In this document: positions 8,436-18,239 of the stretch, one piece after another | Position numbering within the stretch: position 1 is the stretch's first letter | Layout: each line of letters starts with the position of its first letter | Assembly: GCF_000518665.1 (NCBI RefSeq) | Contig: NZ_JAEA01000002.1 | Location: 1 to 64,000 of the forward strand | Reading direction: 5' to 3' | DNA: 64,000 bases | Source of the DNA: Microvirga flocculans ATCC BAA-817 | GTDB taxonomy: Bacteria > Pseudomonadota > Alphaproteobacteria > Rhizobiales > Beijerinckiaceae | Notes under the pieces: model-generated | What the model was told of the DNA's origin: nothing | The model's database searches: none | The model's input: only the letters and a program-made list of their open reading frames with translations | Position numbers and translations under genes: made by a program

Positions 8436-9533
8436 TCAGATGATGAAGAAGTCTTTCGCAGTTATCTTCAAATTCTTGTCGAGATCGGCGAATTTGACTG
8501 CCTTGCGGGAGCCGGAGCCGTCCGCATCGTAATAGAGATCGCCAGCCTTCTTGTCGTAGATGATCCGGTCGTTCTTGTCGTGCGCTTTCGAGCCGGTCCA
8601 GAAGGCATCCTTCTTGAGCCCGCCCTTTTTGCCGATCTTCGAAAAGATCGCTTTGGACAGGCCAATCGTGTCGCTCTTCGTTTCGAAGTCGTCGAGGTTG
8701 ACGGCCTTCTTGGGGTTCAGCTTGTCATCGACAAGGTAAAACTCGCCATCTTCCAGAATGCCGTATTGGCCGGAGGAGGAAAAATTGGCGAAGTGGATGA
8801 CTTCGACGTTCTTGAACTTGCCGAAGTCGAAGCTGGCAAGATCAGCCACATTGTACATGACAAAAGCAGTGTCGCGGCCGCCATTTATAGCTTCAATAAC
8901 GGTGCTGTTGATGCTCTCAACATAGTACTTGTCGTCGCCTGTGCCGCCTTCGAGGGTGTCGCTGCCGGCGAGATCATGAAGCGTGTCATCGCCGCCGAGG
9001 CCCATCAAGTGATTGTCGCCTGCATTGCCCGACAATTCATTGTCTAAGGCATTGCCTGTTCCATTGATGCTCTCATAGCTTTCAAAAACAGTGCGTCCTG
9101 AACCCCCGAGGCCTAGCTTTTCCACGTTCTCCGGTAGCACGTAGCTGACACGCGACAGGATAAAATCCGTGCCGCCGTTTGCTGTCTCGACGACGACGTC
9201 CCCAGCATCGTCGATATTATAGGAATCGTCCCCGGCGCCACCGATTAGTCGGTCCGCTCCGGTCCCGCCCCAAAGAAAGTCGTCGCCTGCCCCTCCATCG
9301 AGGGTGTCCTGACCGGCGCCTCCATTCAAATCGTTGTTTAAAGTGCTGCCGGTAATATAATTGTCGAGGTCATTGCCATTAACGTGTACACTATAAAAAG
9401 GAGCAATACCTTTGTAAATCGCATCCAAGAGCTGATTTAACGTATCGTATCCGACCATATTATTGTATTCAGATACGGTATATTTAACTTCTGCTTGCTG
9501 AAGAGTATAGTAAGTGAAGTAGTAGTTTAGCAT
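8436..9533 (-). CDS. RTX calcium-binding repeat protein, probable type I secreted
   Basis: A 365-residue protein without a Sec signal. After about 60 N-terminal residues rich in Tyr, Asn and Thr comes a block of hemolysin-type nonapeptides (NGGAGQDTLDGGAGDDFLWGG and GGTGADRLIGGAGDDSYNID as two pieces) and a second block around residues 175-215. The C-terminal part (FAKIGKKGG-like then YDKKAGDLYYDADGSG) is typical of the Ca-stabilised secretion end of such proteins. The start at 9533 has AAGGGG upstream; an ATG at 9587 is possible. Its base composition looks distinctly lower in GC than its neighbours. No TolC/HlyB/HlyD-type genes are nearby. Confidence 0.9.
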   Translation of the reverse strand: MLNYYFTYYTLQQAEVKYTVSEYNNMVGYDTLNQLLDAIYKGIAPFYSVHVNGNDLDNYITGSTLNNDLNGGAGQDTLDGGAGDDFLWGGTGADRLIGGAGDDSYNIDDAGDVVVETANGGTDFILSRVSYVLPENVEKLGLGGSGRTVFESYESINGTGNALDNELSGNAGDNHLMGLGGDDTLHDLAGSDTLEGGTGDDKYYVESINSTVIEAINGGRDTAFVMYNVADLASFDFGKFKNVEVIHFANFSSSGQYGILEDGEFYLVDDKLNPKKAVNLDDFETKSDTIGLSKAIFSKIGKKGGLKKDAFWTGSKAHDKNDRIIYDKKAGDLYYDADGSGSRKAVKFADLDKNLKITAKDFFII

Positions 9534-9679
9534 CGGAAGCCCCTTATGGATTTTTCTCCTACTATATAACGTTTCAATAATTGTCAATTCCTCATTGCTT
9601 TGAGGATGAGCAGGCGCATATTCCTTTGCAAACCAAGAGGCTTGAGTGCTGCAGGCGAAATCTTGGGGCGTTCAAGTGT

Positions 9680-10042
9680 TCAGCGGTTTAGCAAACTTGA
9701 CACGCCGATCATCACCCAGCCGATCATCAGCAGAATGCCCCCCGTGGGCGCAGCCCTGGGGAATAGGGCCATGCCCGAAAAGGCCCGACGGGAGAGGTCG
9801 CCGCAGAACAGCGCGAGCCCAAGGACGATGACGTAGCCGGCGATCTGCGCCAGCAGCGGATGGACCGCGCCGGCAGCGATCAGGGCCGCGAGGGCGAGAA
9901 GCGCGGGAGCATGGAAGAGCAGGAACTGCGCCGCCGTTGTGAGGCTGCCGCCCGTGACATGGGCCGCGGCGGCGGAGAGGCCGACGCCGAGGAGGCCCGA
10001 CAGGGAGGCGAGAACGATCAGGATCCGGGCGGCGAGCGTCAT
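9680..10042 (-). CDS. DUF423 small integral membrane protein
   Basis: A 120-residue protein with four hydrophobic segments and the DUF423 pattern (L-S-A-A-A-A-H near residue 25, [18 protein letters not shown] and a C-terminal [12 protein letters not shown]). The start at 10042 overlaps the engB stop by 4 bases, which indicates translational coupling. The function of the family (YgdD in E. coli) is not established. Confidence 0.88.
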   Translation of the reverse strand: MTLAARILIVLASLSGLLGVGLSAAAAHVTGGSLTTAAQFLLFHAPALLALAALIAAGAVHPLLAQIAGYVIVLGLALFCGDLSRRAFSGMALFPRAAPTGGILLMIGWVMIGVSSLLNR

Positions 10043-10704
10043 CCGGCGCCCCTTTCGTTCAGGAGCCGGGCGATTCCCGCCCGCAATTCGGGAATCCCGA
10101 AGCCCGTGCGGCTCGACGTAGGCAGGATCTCCGGGAAGGCGGCGGCGCGCTTTTCGATCTTGTGCAGGGTATCGGCCATGCACTTCTCCAGCTCGCCCTT
10201 CTTCAGCTCATCCGCCTTGGTGAGGACGATCTGATAGGAGACGGCGGCCGTGCCGAGAGTCTCCAGCACGGCCTCGTCCACGGGCTTGATGCCATGGCGG
10301 GCGTCGATCAGCACATAGACGCGGGCGAGGCTCGCCCGGCCCCGCAGGTAATCGTGGATCAGCTGCGTCCAGGCCGCGACCTTCTGCTTGTCGACGGCGG
10401 CATAGCCGTAGCCGGGCATGTCGACGAGGTGGAAGCGGTCGTTGACGTTGAAGAAGTTGAGCTGCTGGGTCCGGCCCGGCGTGTGCGAGGTGCGGGCGAG
10501 CGTGTTGCGGCCGGTCAGGGCGTTCACGAGGCTCGACTTGCCGACATTGGAGCGCCCGGCAAAGGCGATCTCCACCTTGCTCATGGGCGGCAGGTTCTTC
10601 AGGGAATTGGCGGCCCAGATGAAGTCGGCATGGCCCGCAAAGAGCTTGCGGCCGGTTTCGAGGAGCGGATCGGTATCCTGATGGGGAGGGGTTGTCTCGG
10701 TCAT
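10039..10704 (-). CDS. engB: ribosome biogenesis GTPase YsxC/EngB
   Basis: A 221-residue GTPase needed for 50S assembly. G1 is [11 protein letters not shown]3 is DMPGYG and G4 is TKADE, all in order. The N-terminal extension before EIAFAGRSN is normal for alphaproteobacteria. It belongs to the leftward housekeeping string rpmH-rnpA-yidC-(CYTH/CHAD)-engB and is coupled to DUF423 downstream. Confidence 0.96.
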   Translation of the reverse strand: MTETTPPHQDTDPLLETGRKLFAGHADFIWAANSLKNLPPMSKVEIAFAGRSNVGKSSLVNALTGRNTLARTSHTPGRTQQLNFFNVNDRFHLVDMPGYGYAAVDKQKVAAWTQLIHDYLRGRASLARVYVLIDARHGIKPVDEAVLETLGTAAVSYQIVLTKADELKKGELEKCMADTLHKIEKRAAAFPEILPTSSRTGFGIPELRAGIARLLNERGAG

Positions 10705-10778
10705 GGGGCTCTTATCGGCGCTCGGGACACTTTCTTCAAGGGCCGGCGGCTAGACCGTTCCTGCGGGCGTAAAAGGGC

Positions 10779-12323
10779 TCACCGCCAGAAGGGATCGGCC
10801 TTGGCCAGCGCGATCGCGGCAGCCTCGCTGGCATCGAGCAGCTTCCGCCGCTGCCGCTCCATGCGTTCCGGCGAGGTCTCCGGGAGAAACCGGGTGAGGG
10901 AACCGCCGACCGTGAGATCGTTCAGCTCGCCCAGCGTCTCCTGCAGATCCTCCAGGATCCCGGCCATCTCCTTGCTGCGCTTCCGGGCCTTCGTCGAGGA
11001 GAAGAGCGGAGCGAAAAATTCGGTTCCGTAGCGCAGCTTCTTGATCCGGATGCGCAATCCGTGGCGTTCCGCGTCGCTGAGCGCCCGCAGATGCTCGCCC
11101 AGCTTGCGGATGCGCTTGAACCGGCGGGACAGCTCGTCCGACGCGAAATCCCGGACCGGGTGCTTGCGGGCTTTCCGCATCGCCTTCCGGTCCGAGACCG
11201 TCCAGGCTCCGGCCTCGATCCAGGCGGCGGTCTGCAGAATGACGTCCATGAACCGGCGGGAATGGAGGGTTTCCAGGAGTTCCTCATAGGCCCGGGCCCG
11301 CTGTCGCTCCACAGCCCCGGCCTGAGAGGGACCGTCCCCCGACGCCTCCGTGGAGCGGATCCGGGCGAGGAGAACATCGAGATCGCGGGCGGCTCCCAGC
11401 GTCTGGCCGGCCCAGCGGAGATCGCTCCTGACCGCATCGCTTTCCGGGTCGGACAGCAGGTGTTTCCCGAACAGGGAGACAGCAGCCCTTAAGCGCCGCA
11501 GGCCCACGCGCATCTGGTGCAGGGCCGCGGGGTCCTGGGTCTGACGCACGAGCACTTCGTTGCGAACCGCCTGGGACAGGCAGGACCGGGCGATGGCCTT
11601 GAACGCCTCGGCGCAGGTCGCGTCCTTCGCCAATGCGACCGGCTCCGCCCGAACGGGAGATGCAGGCTGAGTCTCAAGGAGGCGGTAGCCGCGTTCCGAT
11701 TTCGCCATGGTCGACAGGCGCAAGGGGGCGCTCTCGCTTAAGCAGCGGGCGAGGCCGAAGAGAGCGGCGGCATCGCCCTGCCGCAGTTCCAGCTCGACTT
11801 CCGAGAAGGCCGCTGTCTTGTCGCCCCCGATGGCCCGAGCGTTGTCGAGCGCCACCTCGATCAGGGCGCCGTCGAACTCCATCTCAAAAGCCCTCCGGTC
11901 CGTTTCGACGGTGAAGGCAGGCTTGATGTCCGCGCGCAAAGCTTCGTCCGACAAAAGCTTTTCGAGAGGGGTGCCGGCTGCGGCTGTCAGGTCGAGCGCG
12001 CCATCGACGGGAGTTTCCCACTCGCCGCGCTCCAGGGCGAGGCCCCGGTGGCGGCCCTCGGCCTTGATCGTCTGGATCGCGCCGTCTTTCCTTCGGCGAA
12101 TGCGCAGGCTGATGCCTTTCCGCTTCAGGGCCCGGTCGCCGGTGTCGAAATAGGTCGCGTGGAACTGCCCTCCCTGCTCGGGCAAGGGCCGCGCCTTGGC
12201 GAGAAGGGGATGCGCGAGAAGAGCGTCGGCCGTGCCCGACGCGAGTTCCATCTTCAGCTCGACCTCGCGGGGCTGGGTTTTCGATGCGGAATTCCGCTTC
12301 GACTGTTTTCCGTAGGCACGCAT
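10779..12323 (-). CDS. CYTH and CHAD domain-containing protein
   Basis: A 514-residue protein with an N-terminal CYTH triphosphate-tunnel domain (about residues 18-210; signature E-V-E-L-K, then YFDTGDRAL and LRIRRRKDG) and a C-terminal CHAD helical bundle (about 235-510; HQMRVGLRRLRAA and LRIRIKKLRYGTEFF, conserved His and basic residues). Such fusions act on or bind inorganic triphosphate/polyphosphate. The basic N-terminal tail (MRAYGKQSKRN) has no signal. It lies between yidC and engB, where many relatives have the two adjacent, so it may be an insertion into conserved order. Confidence 0.93.
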   Translation of the reverse strand: MRAYGKQSKRNSASKTQPREVELKMELASGTADALLAHPLLAKARPLPEQGGQFHATYFDTGDRALKRKGISLRIRRRKDGAIQTIKAEGRHRGLALERGEWETPVDGALDLTAAAGTPLEKLLSDEALRADIKPAFTVETDRRAFEMEFDGALIEVALDNARAIGGDKTAAFSEVELELRQGDAAALFGLARCLSESAPLRLSTMAKSERGYRLLETQPASPVRAEPVALAKDATCAEAFKAIARSCLSQAVRNEVLVRQTQDPAALHQMRVGLRRLRAAVSLFGKHLLSDPESDAVRSDLRWAGQTLGAARDLDVLLARIRSTEASGDGPSQAGAVERQRARAYEELLETLHSRRFMDVILQTAAWIEAGAWTVSDRKAMRKARKHPVRDFASDELSRRFKRIRKLGEHLRALSDAERHGLRIRIKKLRYGTEFFAPLFSSTKARKRSKEMAGILEDLQETLGELNDLTVGGSLTRFLPETSPERMERQRRKLLDASEAAAIALAKADPFWR

Positions 12324-12407
12324 GACCTGTCACCGGCTCGCCTCGCCGATGATCATATAGATGCGCAGGGATGGGAGGAAATGCCCTCGCTCGAGCCGGG
12401 GCTTTCC

Positions 12408-12440
12408 CAAAAGAAAATCCCCGGGGCGAAGCCCGGGGAT
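12408..12440 (-). terminator. rho-independent terminator after yidC
   Basis: A 9-bp stem ATCCCCGGG / CCCGGGGAT (12417-12440) followed on the minus strand by TTTTCTTTT, 24 bases past the yidC stop. Confidence 0.8.
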
Positions 12441-12464
12441 GATCATGGCTGCTGTTGCTCGGCT

Positions 12465-14321
12465 TCAGCCCTTGGCGGGGCTTGCCTTGCGGCTGAAGGT
12501 CTTGCGCAGGTTGTCCCAGAGCTCGATCTTCACGCCGTTGCGCCGCATGATGAAGGCCTGCTGCGTCACGGAGAGCAGATTGTTCCAGGCCCAGTAGATC
12601 ACGAGACCGGCGGGGAACGAGCCCAGCATGAAGGTGAAGATCACCGGCATCCAGGAGAAGACCTGCTTCTGGACCGGGTCCGGCGGCTCCGGATTCATCT
12701 TCATCTGGAGCCACATGGTGATTCCCATGAGGATCGGCCACACGCCGAGCATGAGGAAGTGGCCGATCACCGGCACGGCGCCCGGGTTGTAGGGCAGAAG
12801 GCCGAACAGGTTGAAGATCGAGGTCGGATCGGGCGCGGCGAGGTCGCGGATCCAGCCGAAGAACGGCGCATGGCGCATTTCGATGGTGACGAAAAGTACC
12901 TTGTAGAGCGCGAAGAACACCGGGATCTGGATCAGCACCGGCCAGCAGCCGGCGACCGGGTTGATCTTCTCCTTGCGATAAAGCTCCATCAGCGCCTGCT
13001 GCTGCTTCATCTTGTCGTCGGCATAGCGCTCGCGGATCGAGGTCATCTCCGGCTGCACCGCCTTCATCTTCGCCATGGAGGCGTAGGACTTGTTGGCGAG
13101 CGGGAAGAACAGGATCTTCAGGATCACGGTCACCAGCAGGATCGCGATGCCGAAATTGCCGAACAGCTTGTAGAAGAAGTCCAGCACCATGAAGAGATGT
13201 TTGGTGATGAAGTAGAACCAGCCCCAATCGATGAGGCGGTCGAAGCGGTCGATGTTCAGCGAGCTCTGATAGGCATCAATCGTCGCCACCTCTTTCGCGC
13301 CGGCGAAGAGATGCTGTGTGACATTGAATGAGCCGCCCGGCTGGACCGTCTGCGCCGCGACCTGGGTCACTGCATTGTACGTGCGGCCCGCCTGGCTCTG
13401 CTGCGAGGCGAAGGTGCCCTGATAGGGCGTCGCCTGATCGGGGATGATCGCAGCCGCCCAGTACTTGTCGGTAATACCGAGGAAACCGCCCTTCACACCG
13501 TCCCACGTCTTTTGTGAGACATTGGAACCTGCAACCGGAGTTTCTTTGTCCAGAGCGTCGTACTTGATCTCCTGGAGACCGTTCTCGCCGACGACGCCGA
13601 TCATGCCCTCGTGAAGCACGTAGTAGCCGAGCGTCACCGGCTTGCCATGGCGCGAAACGAGGCCGTAGGCCTGCAGGGACACGGGCGCGGAGCCGCGGTT
13701 CTCGACCGTGTCCTTGACCGTGAACATGAATTTCTCGTCGACCGAAACGGTGCGCTGGAAGACCAGTCCCTGGTCGTTCTGCCAGGTCAGGGTGACCGGG
13801 CTGCCGGGCGTCAGGGACGTCTTGTCGGCGGTCCACACCGTATTGGGGCCGGGCAGGCTCCCGGCCTGAGCGCCGACCCAGCCGAACTCCGCATAATAGG
13901 GATTCTGCGTCCCGGCCGGCGACAGAAGCACGATGTTCGCGCTCTTGGGATCGACGGTCTCGCGGTAGTTCTTCAGCGCCACGTCGTCGATGCGGCCGCC
14001 GCGCAGGTTGATCGAGCCCGAAATCGCGGGGGTGTCGATGGCGACGCGCGGCGAGCGTGCAAGAGCCGCCTCGCGGGTCTCGACGGCGGGTGCCGCCGGC
14101 GTGCTCGGAACGGTTCCCGGTACGGTCGGGGCCGCGCCGCCTGCTTGGCTCGGGCTCGCAGGCGGGTTCGGCGCCGTCGGGTTGGCCTGCGTGGATTGCT
14201 GCTGCTGGGCGGCCTGCCGCTGCTTTTCGGCCTGGGGAGCCGCAAAGAAATATTGCCAGCCTAGCAAGACCGCCAGCGACAGCGCGATGGCGACGATGAG
14301 ATTTTTGTTATCTTCACGCAT
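12465..14321 (-). CDS. yidC: membrane protein insertase YidC
   Basis: A 618-residue insertase for inner-membrane proteins. It has an N-terminal membrane helix (about residues 8-25), a Gln/Ala/Pro-rich linker, a large periplasmic beta domain (about 90-370) and the C-terminal five-helix YidC/Oxa1 core with [20 protein letters not shown], followed by a basic tail. The start at 14321 ([16 protein letters not shown]) overlaps the rnpA 3' end by 8 bases. Length and order rpmH-rnpA-yidC match alphaproteobacteria. Confidence 0.97.
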   Translation of the reverse strand: MREDNKNLIVAIALSLAVLLGWQYFFAAPQAEKQRQAAQQQQSTQANPTAPNPPASPSQAGGAAPTVPGTVPSTPAAPAVETREAALARSPRVAIDTPAISGSINLRGGRIDDVALKNYRETVDPKSANIVLLSPAGTQNPYYAEFGWVGAQAGSLPGPNTVWTADKTSLTPGSPVTLTWQNDQGLVFQRTVSVDEKFMFTVKDTVENRGSAPVSLQAYGLVSRHGKPVTLGYYVLHEGMIGVVGENGLQEIKYDALDKETPVAGSNVSQKTWDGVKGGFLGITDKYWAAAIIPDQATPYQGTFASQQSQAGRTYNAVTQVAAQTVQPGGSFNVTQHLFAGAKEVATIDAYQSSLNIDRFDRLIDWGWFYFITKHLFMVLDFFYKLFGNFGIAILLVTVILKILFFPLANKSYASMAKMKAVQPEMTSIRERYADDKMKQQQALMELYRKEKINPVAGCWPVLIQIPVFFALYKVLFVTIEMRHAPFFGWIRDLAAPDPTSIFNLFGLLPYNPGAVPVIGHFLMLGVWPILMGITMWLQMKMNPEPPDPVQKQVFSWMPVIFTFMLGSFPAGLVIYWAWNNLLSVTQQAFIMRRNGVKIELWDNLRKTFSRKASPAKG

Positions 14322-14745
14322 GGGAATGTCCGCGACGCTCGCCGTTGAGAGGTGAGGAGGGGAGGTGACGTTCTGCGGGGGGCGCGCTTTTGGGCTTGGT
14401 GACAGCTCGCAGCGCGCGCCGGAGATCGTCGATGAGCACACCGAAATCGGCGGAGAGAATATCGCGCCGTCCGATGACGACCACATCCGCTTCGATTGGG
14501 GCGAAATCCTGGCCTGCCTGGGCAATGGCGGCCCGCAGCCGGCGCTTGATCCGGTTGCGCTCCGTGGCGTGGCCAACCCGCTTCGTGACCGTGAGCCCGA
14601 AGCGCAGGCCGAGGCCTGAGCCTTCGCGCAATCGAGCCTGAACCGTCATCCGCTCGGTATGAAAGCGGCGGCCGGAGGCCGCCGCGACGAAGTCAGGTCT
14701 TTTCGTCAGACGCCCGAGGCTCGACGCTGCGCGATGTTCGCGCAT
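14314..14745 (-). CDS. rnpA: ribonuclease P protein component
   Basis: A 143-residue protein cofactor of RNase P. The RNR motif region is visible as [21 protein letters not shown], and the N-terminal RLTKRPDF segment is typical. A Pro-rich C-terminal tail of about 25 residues extends past the usual fold. It follows rpmH by 21 bases on the same strand. Confidence 0.96.
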   Translation of the reverse strand: MREHRAASSLGRLTKRPDFVAAASGRRFHTERMTVQARLREGSGLGLRFGLTVTKRVGHATERNRIKRRLRAAIAQAGQDFAPIEADVVVIGRRDILSADFGVLIDDLRRALRAVTKPKSAPPAERHLPSSPLNGERRGHSHA

Positions 14746-14766
14746 CGGGCTGTCCTTAAGGGCTGC

Positions 14767-14901
14767 TTACGCCGAGAGGCGCTTGCGGCCATGGGCGCGG
14801 CGAGCGGCAATGACCTTGCGGCCACCCTTGGTCGCCATGCGCGCACGGAAGCCGTGGCGGCGCTTGCGAACCAGCTTGCTCGGTTGATACGTCCTCTTCA
14901 C
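14767..14901 (-). CDS. rpmH: 50S ribosomal protein L34
   Basis: A 44-residue, very basic protein with the full L34 signature ([23 protein letters not shown]). The start is a GTG at 14901, with GGAG about 11 bases upstream; no ATG fits. It is the first gene of the leftward rpmH-rnpA-yidC operon. Confidence 0.97.
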   Translation of the reverse strand: MKRTYQPSKLVRKRRHGFRARMATKGGRKVIAARRAHGRKRLSA

Positions 14902-15496
14902 GGCACATCTCCGGTCGAATGGGGCAGCGGTGCTCGAAGGCTCGCGCCCGTCTGGTTTAGGATGGGGTTTCCCCCGAAACTGTCTCGAAAAAACGATCAG
15001 CGCCCCGAGAAGAGCGCTGTCAGCTTGCGGGCTTATGAAGGAATGGAGGGGCAAAGTCAACGCCGCTCTGCCTCCGATGCGGCAATCGGGCCTCTCCTTA
15101 CCAAGCCGTGACGGACCGGCCGGGTGGGCTGCCGCAGGCCCGTCAAGCCGCATGCGGTGCCCGAAGGGCATGTGCCGGAGGATAGAGCCGTTTCCACTGG
15201 CGTGGAATCGCCCCTTTTCTTTAGCAGGCCGCATTTCTCACGGCGAACCGGTCCGCTTCGCGGAAAATGCTCCAGCAGGCGAATCGCCAGGGCCGGTACC
15301 GGGCCATGGATCGGCCGATCCTGTCGGCGGACGGGGAGCCGCAGAGTAATGGTTTCCGATTGCGCAGGGTTGGTCTATCCCTACCCCGCTATCTCCGAGG
15401 GGACGAAGGGCACGGCGGTGGCGTTCCCGAAGCCGCCGGCCCAGGATCCTGGGCGCGGCGCCCGTTTTCCCGGTATGCCGTTTGGAATGAGGCCGA
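14902..15496. other. intergenic region between rpmH and sensor kinase
   Basis: About 595 bases. Open frames on both strands look like GC-driven noise, without protein-like composition or family motifs. The left part must hold the rpmH operon promoter and leader. The right part precedes the kinase start. No RNA gene was recognised. Confidence 0.5.
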
Positions 15497-16933
15497 ATGA
15501 GTCGTGAGCCAACCACCTTTGCAGGGCGTATCCTGAGCCGGTTCGGGCTCTCCGCGCGCCTGCTGCTGCTCACGGCGCTCTTCGTGATGATCGCGGAAGT
15601 GCTCATCTACGTTCCTTCCATCGCCAATTTCCGGCTCACATGGCTGAACGACCGTCTGGCCGCAGCGCAGATCGCGGCCATGGTTCTGGATGCCGCACCC
15701 GAGGAGAGCCTGTCGGAAGAGCTGGAAATGCGGCTTCTCCAGGGGGTCGGGGCCCGGGCCATCGCGCTCCGGGGCGGGGGGCGCCGAAGCCTCCTGGCGG
15801 CGGGCGACATGCCCCCCGAGGTGAGCAAGACCGTCGATCTGCGGGATGCCCAGAGGATGGTTCTGGTCAAGGACGCCTTCGATGTGCTGTTCAATCCGGC
15901 CGACAAGCCGATCCGGGTGATCGGCTCGGGCATGGGGGTGGAGTTCGTCGAGATGATCCTCGACCAGCGCCCCCTGCGCCATGCCATGATCGAGTTCTCC
16001 CGCAACATCCTGTTCCTGTCGCTCTTCATCTCCATCATCACGGCCGGGTTCGTCTATCTGACCCTGCAATGGGTGATCGTGCGCCCCGTGCGCCGCCTCA
16101 CCGGCAACATCGCGGAGTTTTCCAGCCATCCGGAGGATGCCTCGCGGGTCATCCAGCCGACGGACAGGGGCGACGAGATCGGTCTGGCCGAGCAGGCCCT
16201 AGCCCGCATGGAAATGACCCTGGCCGACGAGCTGCGCCAGAAGCGGCGTCTCGCCCAGCTCGGGCTCGCGGTCAGCAAGATCAACCACGAGCTCCGCAAC
16301 ATGCTCACCACCGCCCAGCTGCTGACGGACCGCCTGGACAATGTCAGCGACGAATCCGTGCAGCGCATCGCGCCGAGGCTGGTCAACACCCTCGACCGGG
16401 CCATCGCCTTCTGCGAGACGACCCTGGCCTATGGCCGGGCGACCGAGCCCCTGCCGCAGAGGCGGCTCATCCCCCTGGCTCCCCTGATCGGCGAGCTGTC
16501 GAACCTGACCGACCTCGCGCCCGAGGTCGGCATCGCCTTCGAGGCCGAGGTGGCCCCGGACCTGACGATCGATGCCGATCCGGACCAGCTCTCCCGGGTG
16601 CTCGTCAACGTGGTCCGCAATGCGGTCCAGGCCCTGAGCCAGACAGGCTCCCCGGAAGGCAAGCCCCGCATCGACATCTCCGCCCATCGGGAGGGCGGCA
16701 CGGTTATTATCCTCATCAAGGACAACGGCCCTGGCATCCCGGAGCGGGCCAAGGCGAACCTCTTCACGCCTTTCCAGGGCTCGGCCCAGAAAGGCGGCAC
16801 GGGCCTCGGCCTGCCGATCGCGGCGGAGCTCGTCCAGCTCCACGGAGGAACCATCACCCTCGACGAGCGCCAGGGGCGGACCTGCTTCAGGATCGCGATC
16901 CCGGACCGGATGTCCCCTGCAGATGCAAACTGA
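15497..16933 (+). CDS. sensor histidine kinase (HAMP, HisKA-like, HATPase)
   Basis: A 478-residue kinase. It has a membrane helix at about residues 20-40, a periplasmic sensor of about 130 residues, a second helix near 172-195, a HAMP region, and a dimerisation helix with the phospho-His in SKINHELRNML. The ATPase domain carries the N-box LVNVVRNAVQAL, the G1 box DNGPGIP and the G2 box GGTGLGLPIA. No response regulator is adjacent, so the partner and signal are unknown. The ATG at 15497 follows a purine-rich stretch. Confidence 0.93.
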   Translation: MSREPTTFAGRILSRFGLSARLLLLTALFVMIAEVLIYVPSIANFRLTWLNDRLAAAQIAAMVLDAAPEESLSEELEMRLLQGVGARAIALRGGGRRSLLAAGDMPPEVSKTVDLRDAQRMVLVKDAFDVLFNPADKPIRVIGSGMGVEFVEMILDQRPLRHAMIEFSRNILFLSLFISIITAGFVYLTLQWVIVRPVRRLTGNIAEFSSHPEDASRVIQPTDRGDEIGLAEQALARMEMTLADELRQKRRLAQLGLAVSKINHELRNMLTTAQLLTDRLDNVSDESVQRIAPRLVNTLDRAIAFCETTLAYGRATEPLPQRRLIPLAPLIGELSNLTDLAPEVGIAFEAEVAPDLTIDADPDQLSRVLVNVVRNAVQALSQTGSPEGKPRIDISAHREGGTVIILIKDNGPGIPERAKANLFTPFQGSAQKGGTGLGLPIAAELVQLHGGTITLDERQGRTCFRIAIPDRMSPADAN

Positions 16934-17032
16934 GGCTTTCCGCAAAACTTCCGCACAAGAGGCTTGCCAACCGCGTCGGATCCCTTTATGTCACCGGCCT
17001 CGGCAGACGTTGCTTCCCGCAACGGCCGGCAG

Positions 17033-17109
17033 GCGCCCGTAGCTCAGCTGGATAGAGCACCAGACTACGAATCTGGGGGTCAGAGGTTCGAATCCTTTCG
17101 GGCGCGCCA
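17033..17109 (+). tRNA. tRNA-Arg(ACG)
   Basis: A 77-base cloverleaf with encoded CCA. The acceptor stem is GCGCCCG/CGGGCGC, the anticodon stem is CCAGA/TCTGG and the loop CTACGAA gives anticodon ACG (read as ICG after deamination). The T-arm has GTTCGAATC. No integrase or attachment duplication was seen next to it. Confidence 0.97.
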
Positions 17110-17205
17110 TTTCTTCACATGACATCGACAAGCGAATGAAGGTTCGAAGACGCGTTCCTGCGCTCCGAAGCCTTCTGGCAATGCAATTCGAAGAATTCTA
17201 CCGGA

Positions 17206-17373
17206 TCATACTTCTGCGGCCGGAGTGACGCCGAGATCGCTGAGCTTGGCGCGGACCTCCGAAACGGGCCGTTTGAGCTTCAGACTGATTACGGAAACCG
17301 GTATTCCCTCCCTTGCGAGGGCCAGGAGGGCTTGAACGGTCTCGTAGGTCCAGAAGCTTCCGTCGGCATTCAT
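17206..17373 (-). CDS. small hypothetical protein
   Basis: A 55-residue frame starting MNADGSFWTYETVQALLAL. It predicts two or three short helices (VISLKLKRPVSEVRAKLSDLG resembles a compact helix-turn-helix). An upstream ATG at 17430 would give 74 residues. No known family was recognised. A small DNA-binding or regulatory protein is possible by inference only. Confidence 0.5.
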   Translation of the reverse strand: MNADGSFWTYETVQALLALAREGIPVSVISLKLKRPVSEVRAKLSDLGVTPAAEV

Positions 17374-17530
17374 GGTCGGTGCCTCCCTTCCCAAAAAGGC
17401 AAGCGTCGCCTTCAAGTGAGGCGAGATCATGAAAAATCGACCTGGAAAAATCGGCTTGGGAAAATCTCCAGCGCAACCTTAGCCGAGGATGTGCGTTCCC
17501 TGTGGAGGCAACACAGACAGGGACCACATC

Positions 17531-17797
17531 ATGAGCATTCTCTGGACCATCATCATCGGCTTCGTTGCTGGCTTGATCGCCAAATGGATCATGCCAGGCC
17601 CGAACGAGCCGTCGGGCTTCATCATGACGACGATCCTGGGTATCGTAGGAGCCGTCGTCGCAACCTATCTCGGGCAGGCTCTGGGCTGGTACCGGGCCGA
17701 TGAGGGAGCCGGTTTCATTGGTGCCATCGTCGGAGCGATCGTCGTGCTTTTCATCTACGGTCTGATCGTCGGACGCCGTTCGAGCACCACCTACTAA
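17531..17797 (+). CDS. GlsB/YeaQ/YmgE family stress membrane protein
   Basis: An 88-residue transglycosylase-associated protein with three hydrophobic helices and glycine-rich turns (IIIGFVAGLIAKWIMPG, TTILGIVGAVVATYLG, GFIGAIVGAIVVLFIYGLIV). These small inner-membrane proteins are typically stress-induced. The ATG at 17531 follows GGAGG-containing sequence about 25 bases away and GGGA nearer. It is convergent with the DUF2892 gene and shares a terminator with it. Confidence 0.92.
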   Translation: MSILWTIIIGFVAGLIAKWIMPGPNEPSGFIMTTILGIVGAVVATYLGQALGWYRADEGAGFIGAIVGAIVVLFIYGLIVGRRSSTTY

Positions 17798-17822
17798 GTA
17801 TGTCACGCCTGCGAGCGTGATG

Positions 17823-17860
17823 AAGGGGCCACGACTTCGTCGGTGGCCCTTCTTTCTTTT
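17823..17860. terminator. bidirectional terminator between convergent genes
   Basis: Arms AAGGGGCCACGAC and GTCGGTGGCCCTT (one bulge each side, TTC loop) are followed by TCTTTCTTTTT on the plus strand. It ends at the stop of the leftward DUF2892 gene and lies 26 bases after the GlsB-type gene. Confidence 0.75.
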
Positions 17861-18120
17861 TAGCCGTCGTAGCCGACACGGCCCTGCTCGTGCGAGCCCA
17901 TCAGGGCCGCCTTGACGGGGCACTGACCCACATAGCCGCGCCAGGCAAGGAACGATCCGCCTGCCAGGGCCAGGACGTTCAAGAATGGATTGGGCCGCGG
18001 CTTGGCGGCAGCCGCGGCAAGGCCGAGTCCGGCCAGCATGTAGAGGGTGCGTTCGGCCGTGGTGAGGTTGGCTTTTCCGTTCATCAAAGATCCGGCCTTT
18101 GCGGACATCATGTTCGACAC
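17860..18120 (-). CDS. DUF2892/YgaP-like small membrane protein
   Basis: An 86-residue protein. After a polar N-terminus with T-T-A-E-R-T-L-Y it has two hydrophobic helices (MLAGLGLAAAAA and FLNVLALAGGSFLAWRGYVGQCPV), the usual DUF2892 pattern. The start is a GTG at 18120, because AGGAGA lies about 7 bases before it; ATGs at 18111 and 18108 lack such spacing. An EcfG-type promoter faces it at 18161-18186. Confidence 0.82.
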   Translation of the reverse strand: MSNMMSAKAGSLMNGKANLTTAERTLYMLAGLGLAAAAAKPRPNPFLNVLALAGGSFLAWRGYVGQCPVKAALMGSHEQGRVGYDG

Positions 18121-18160
18121 ATCGGTTCTCCTGATTGTCTTTGCGCGATCACCTTGGCCG

Positions 18161-18186
18161 AACGCGATGCCAAGCAGTGTTGTTCC
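18161..18186 (-). promoter_or_regulatory. EcfG-type promoter for DUF2892 gene
   Basis: On the minus strand GGAAC (18186-18182) and CGTT (18164-18161) are separated by 17 bases. The -10 lies about 40 bases before the GTG start at 18120. Confidence 0.6.
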
Positions 18187-18214
18187 GCATCCGCCGGCAA
18201 GCGCATCGGCGCGA

Positions 18215-18239
18215 GGAACCTGTAACCTTGGCCATCGTT
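18215..18239 (+). promoter_or_regulatory. EcfG-type promoter for second DUF892 gene
   Basis: GGAAC at 18215-18219 and CGTT at 18236-18239 have a 16-base spacer, 31 bases before the ATG at 18271. It is divergent from the DUF2892 promoter 29 bases to the left. Confidence 0.72.

Noticed and set aside
12048..13331. 427-residue open frame antisense to yidC and the CYTH-CHAD gene
   Set aside because: It mirrors two strongly recognisable genes. The composition (His, Arg and Gly rich) is typical of GC-driven antisense frames, with no family motif.
17033..17109. tRNA-Arg as attachment site of an island
   Set aside because: No integrase, no repeated tRNA 3' end and no change of gene content next to it.
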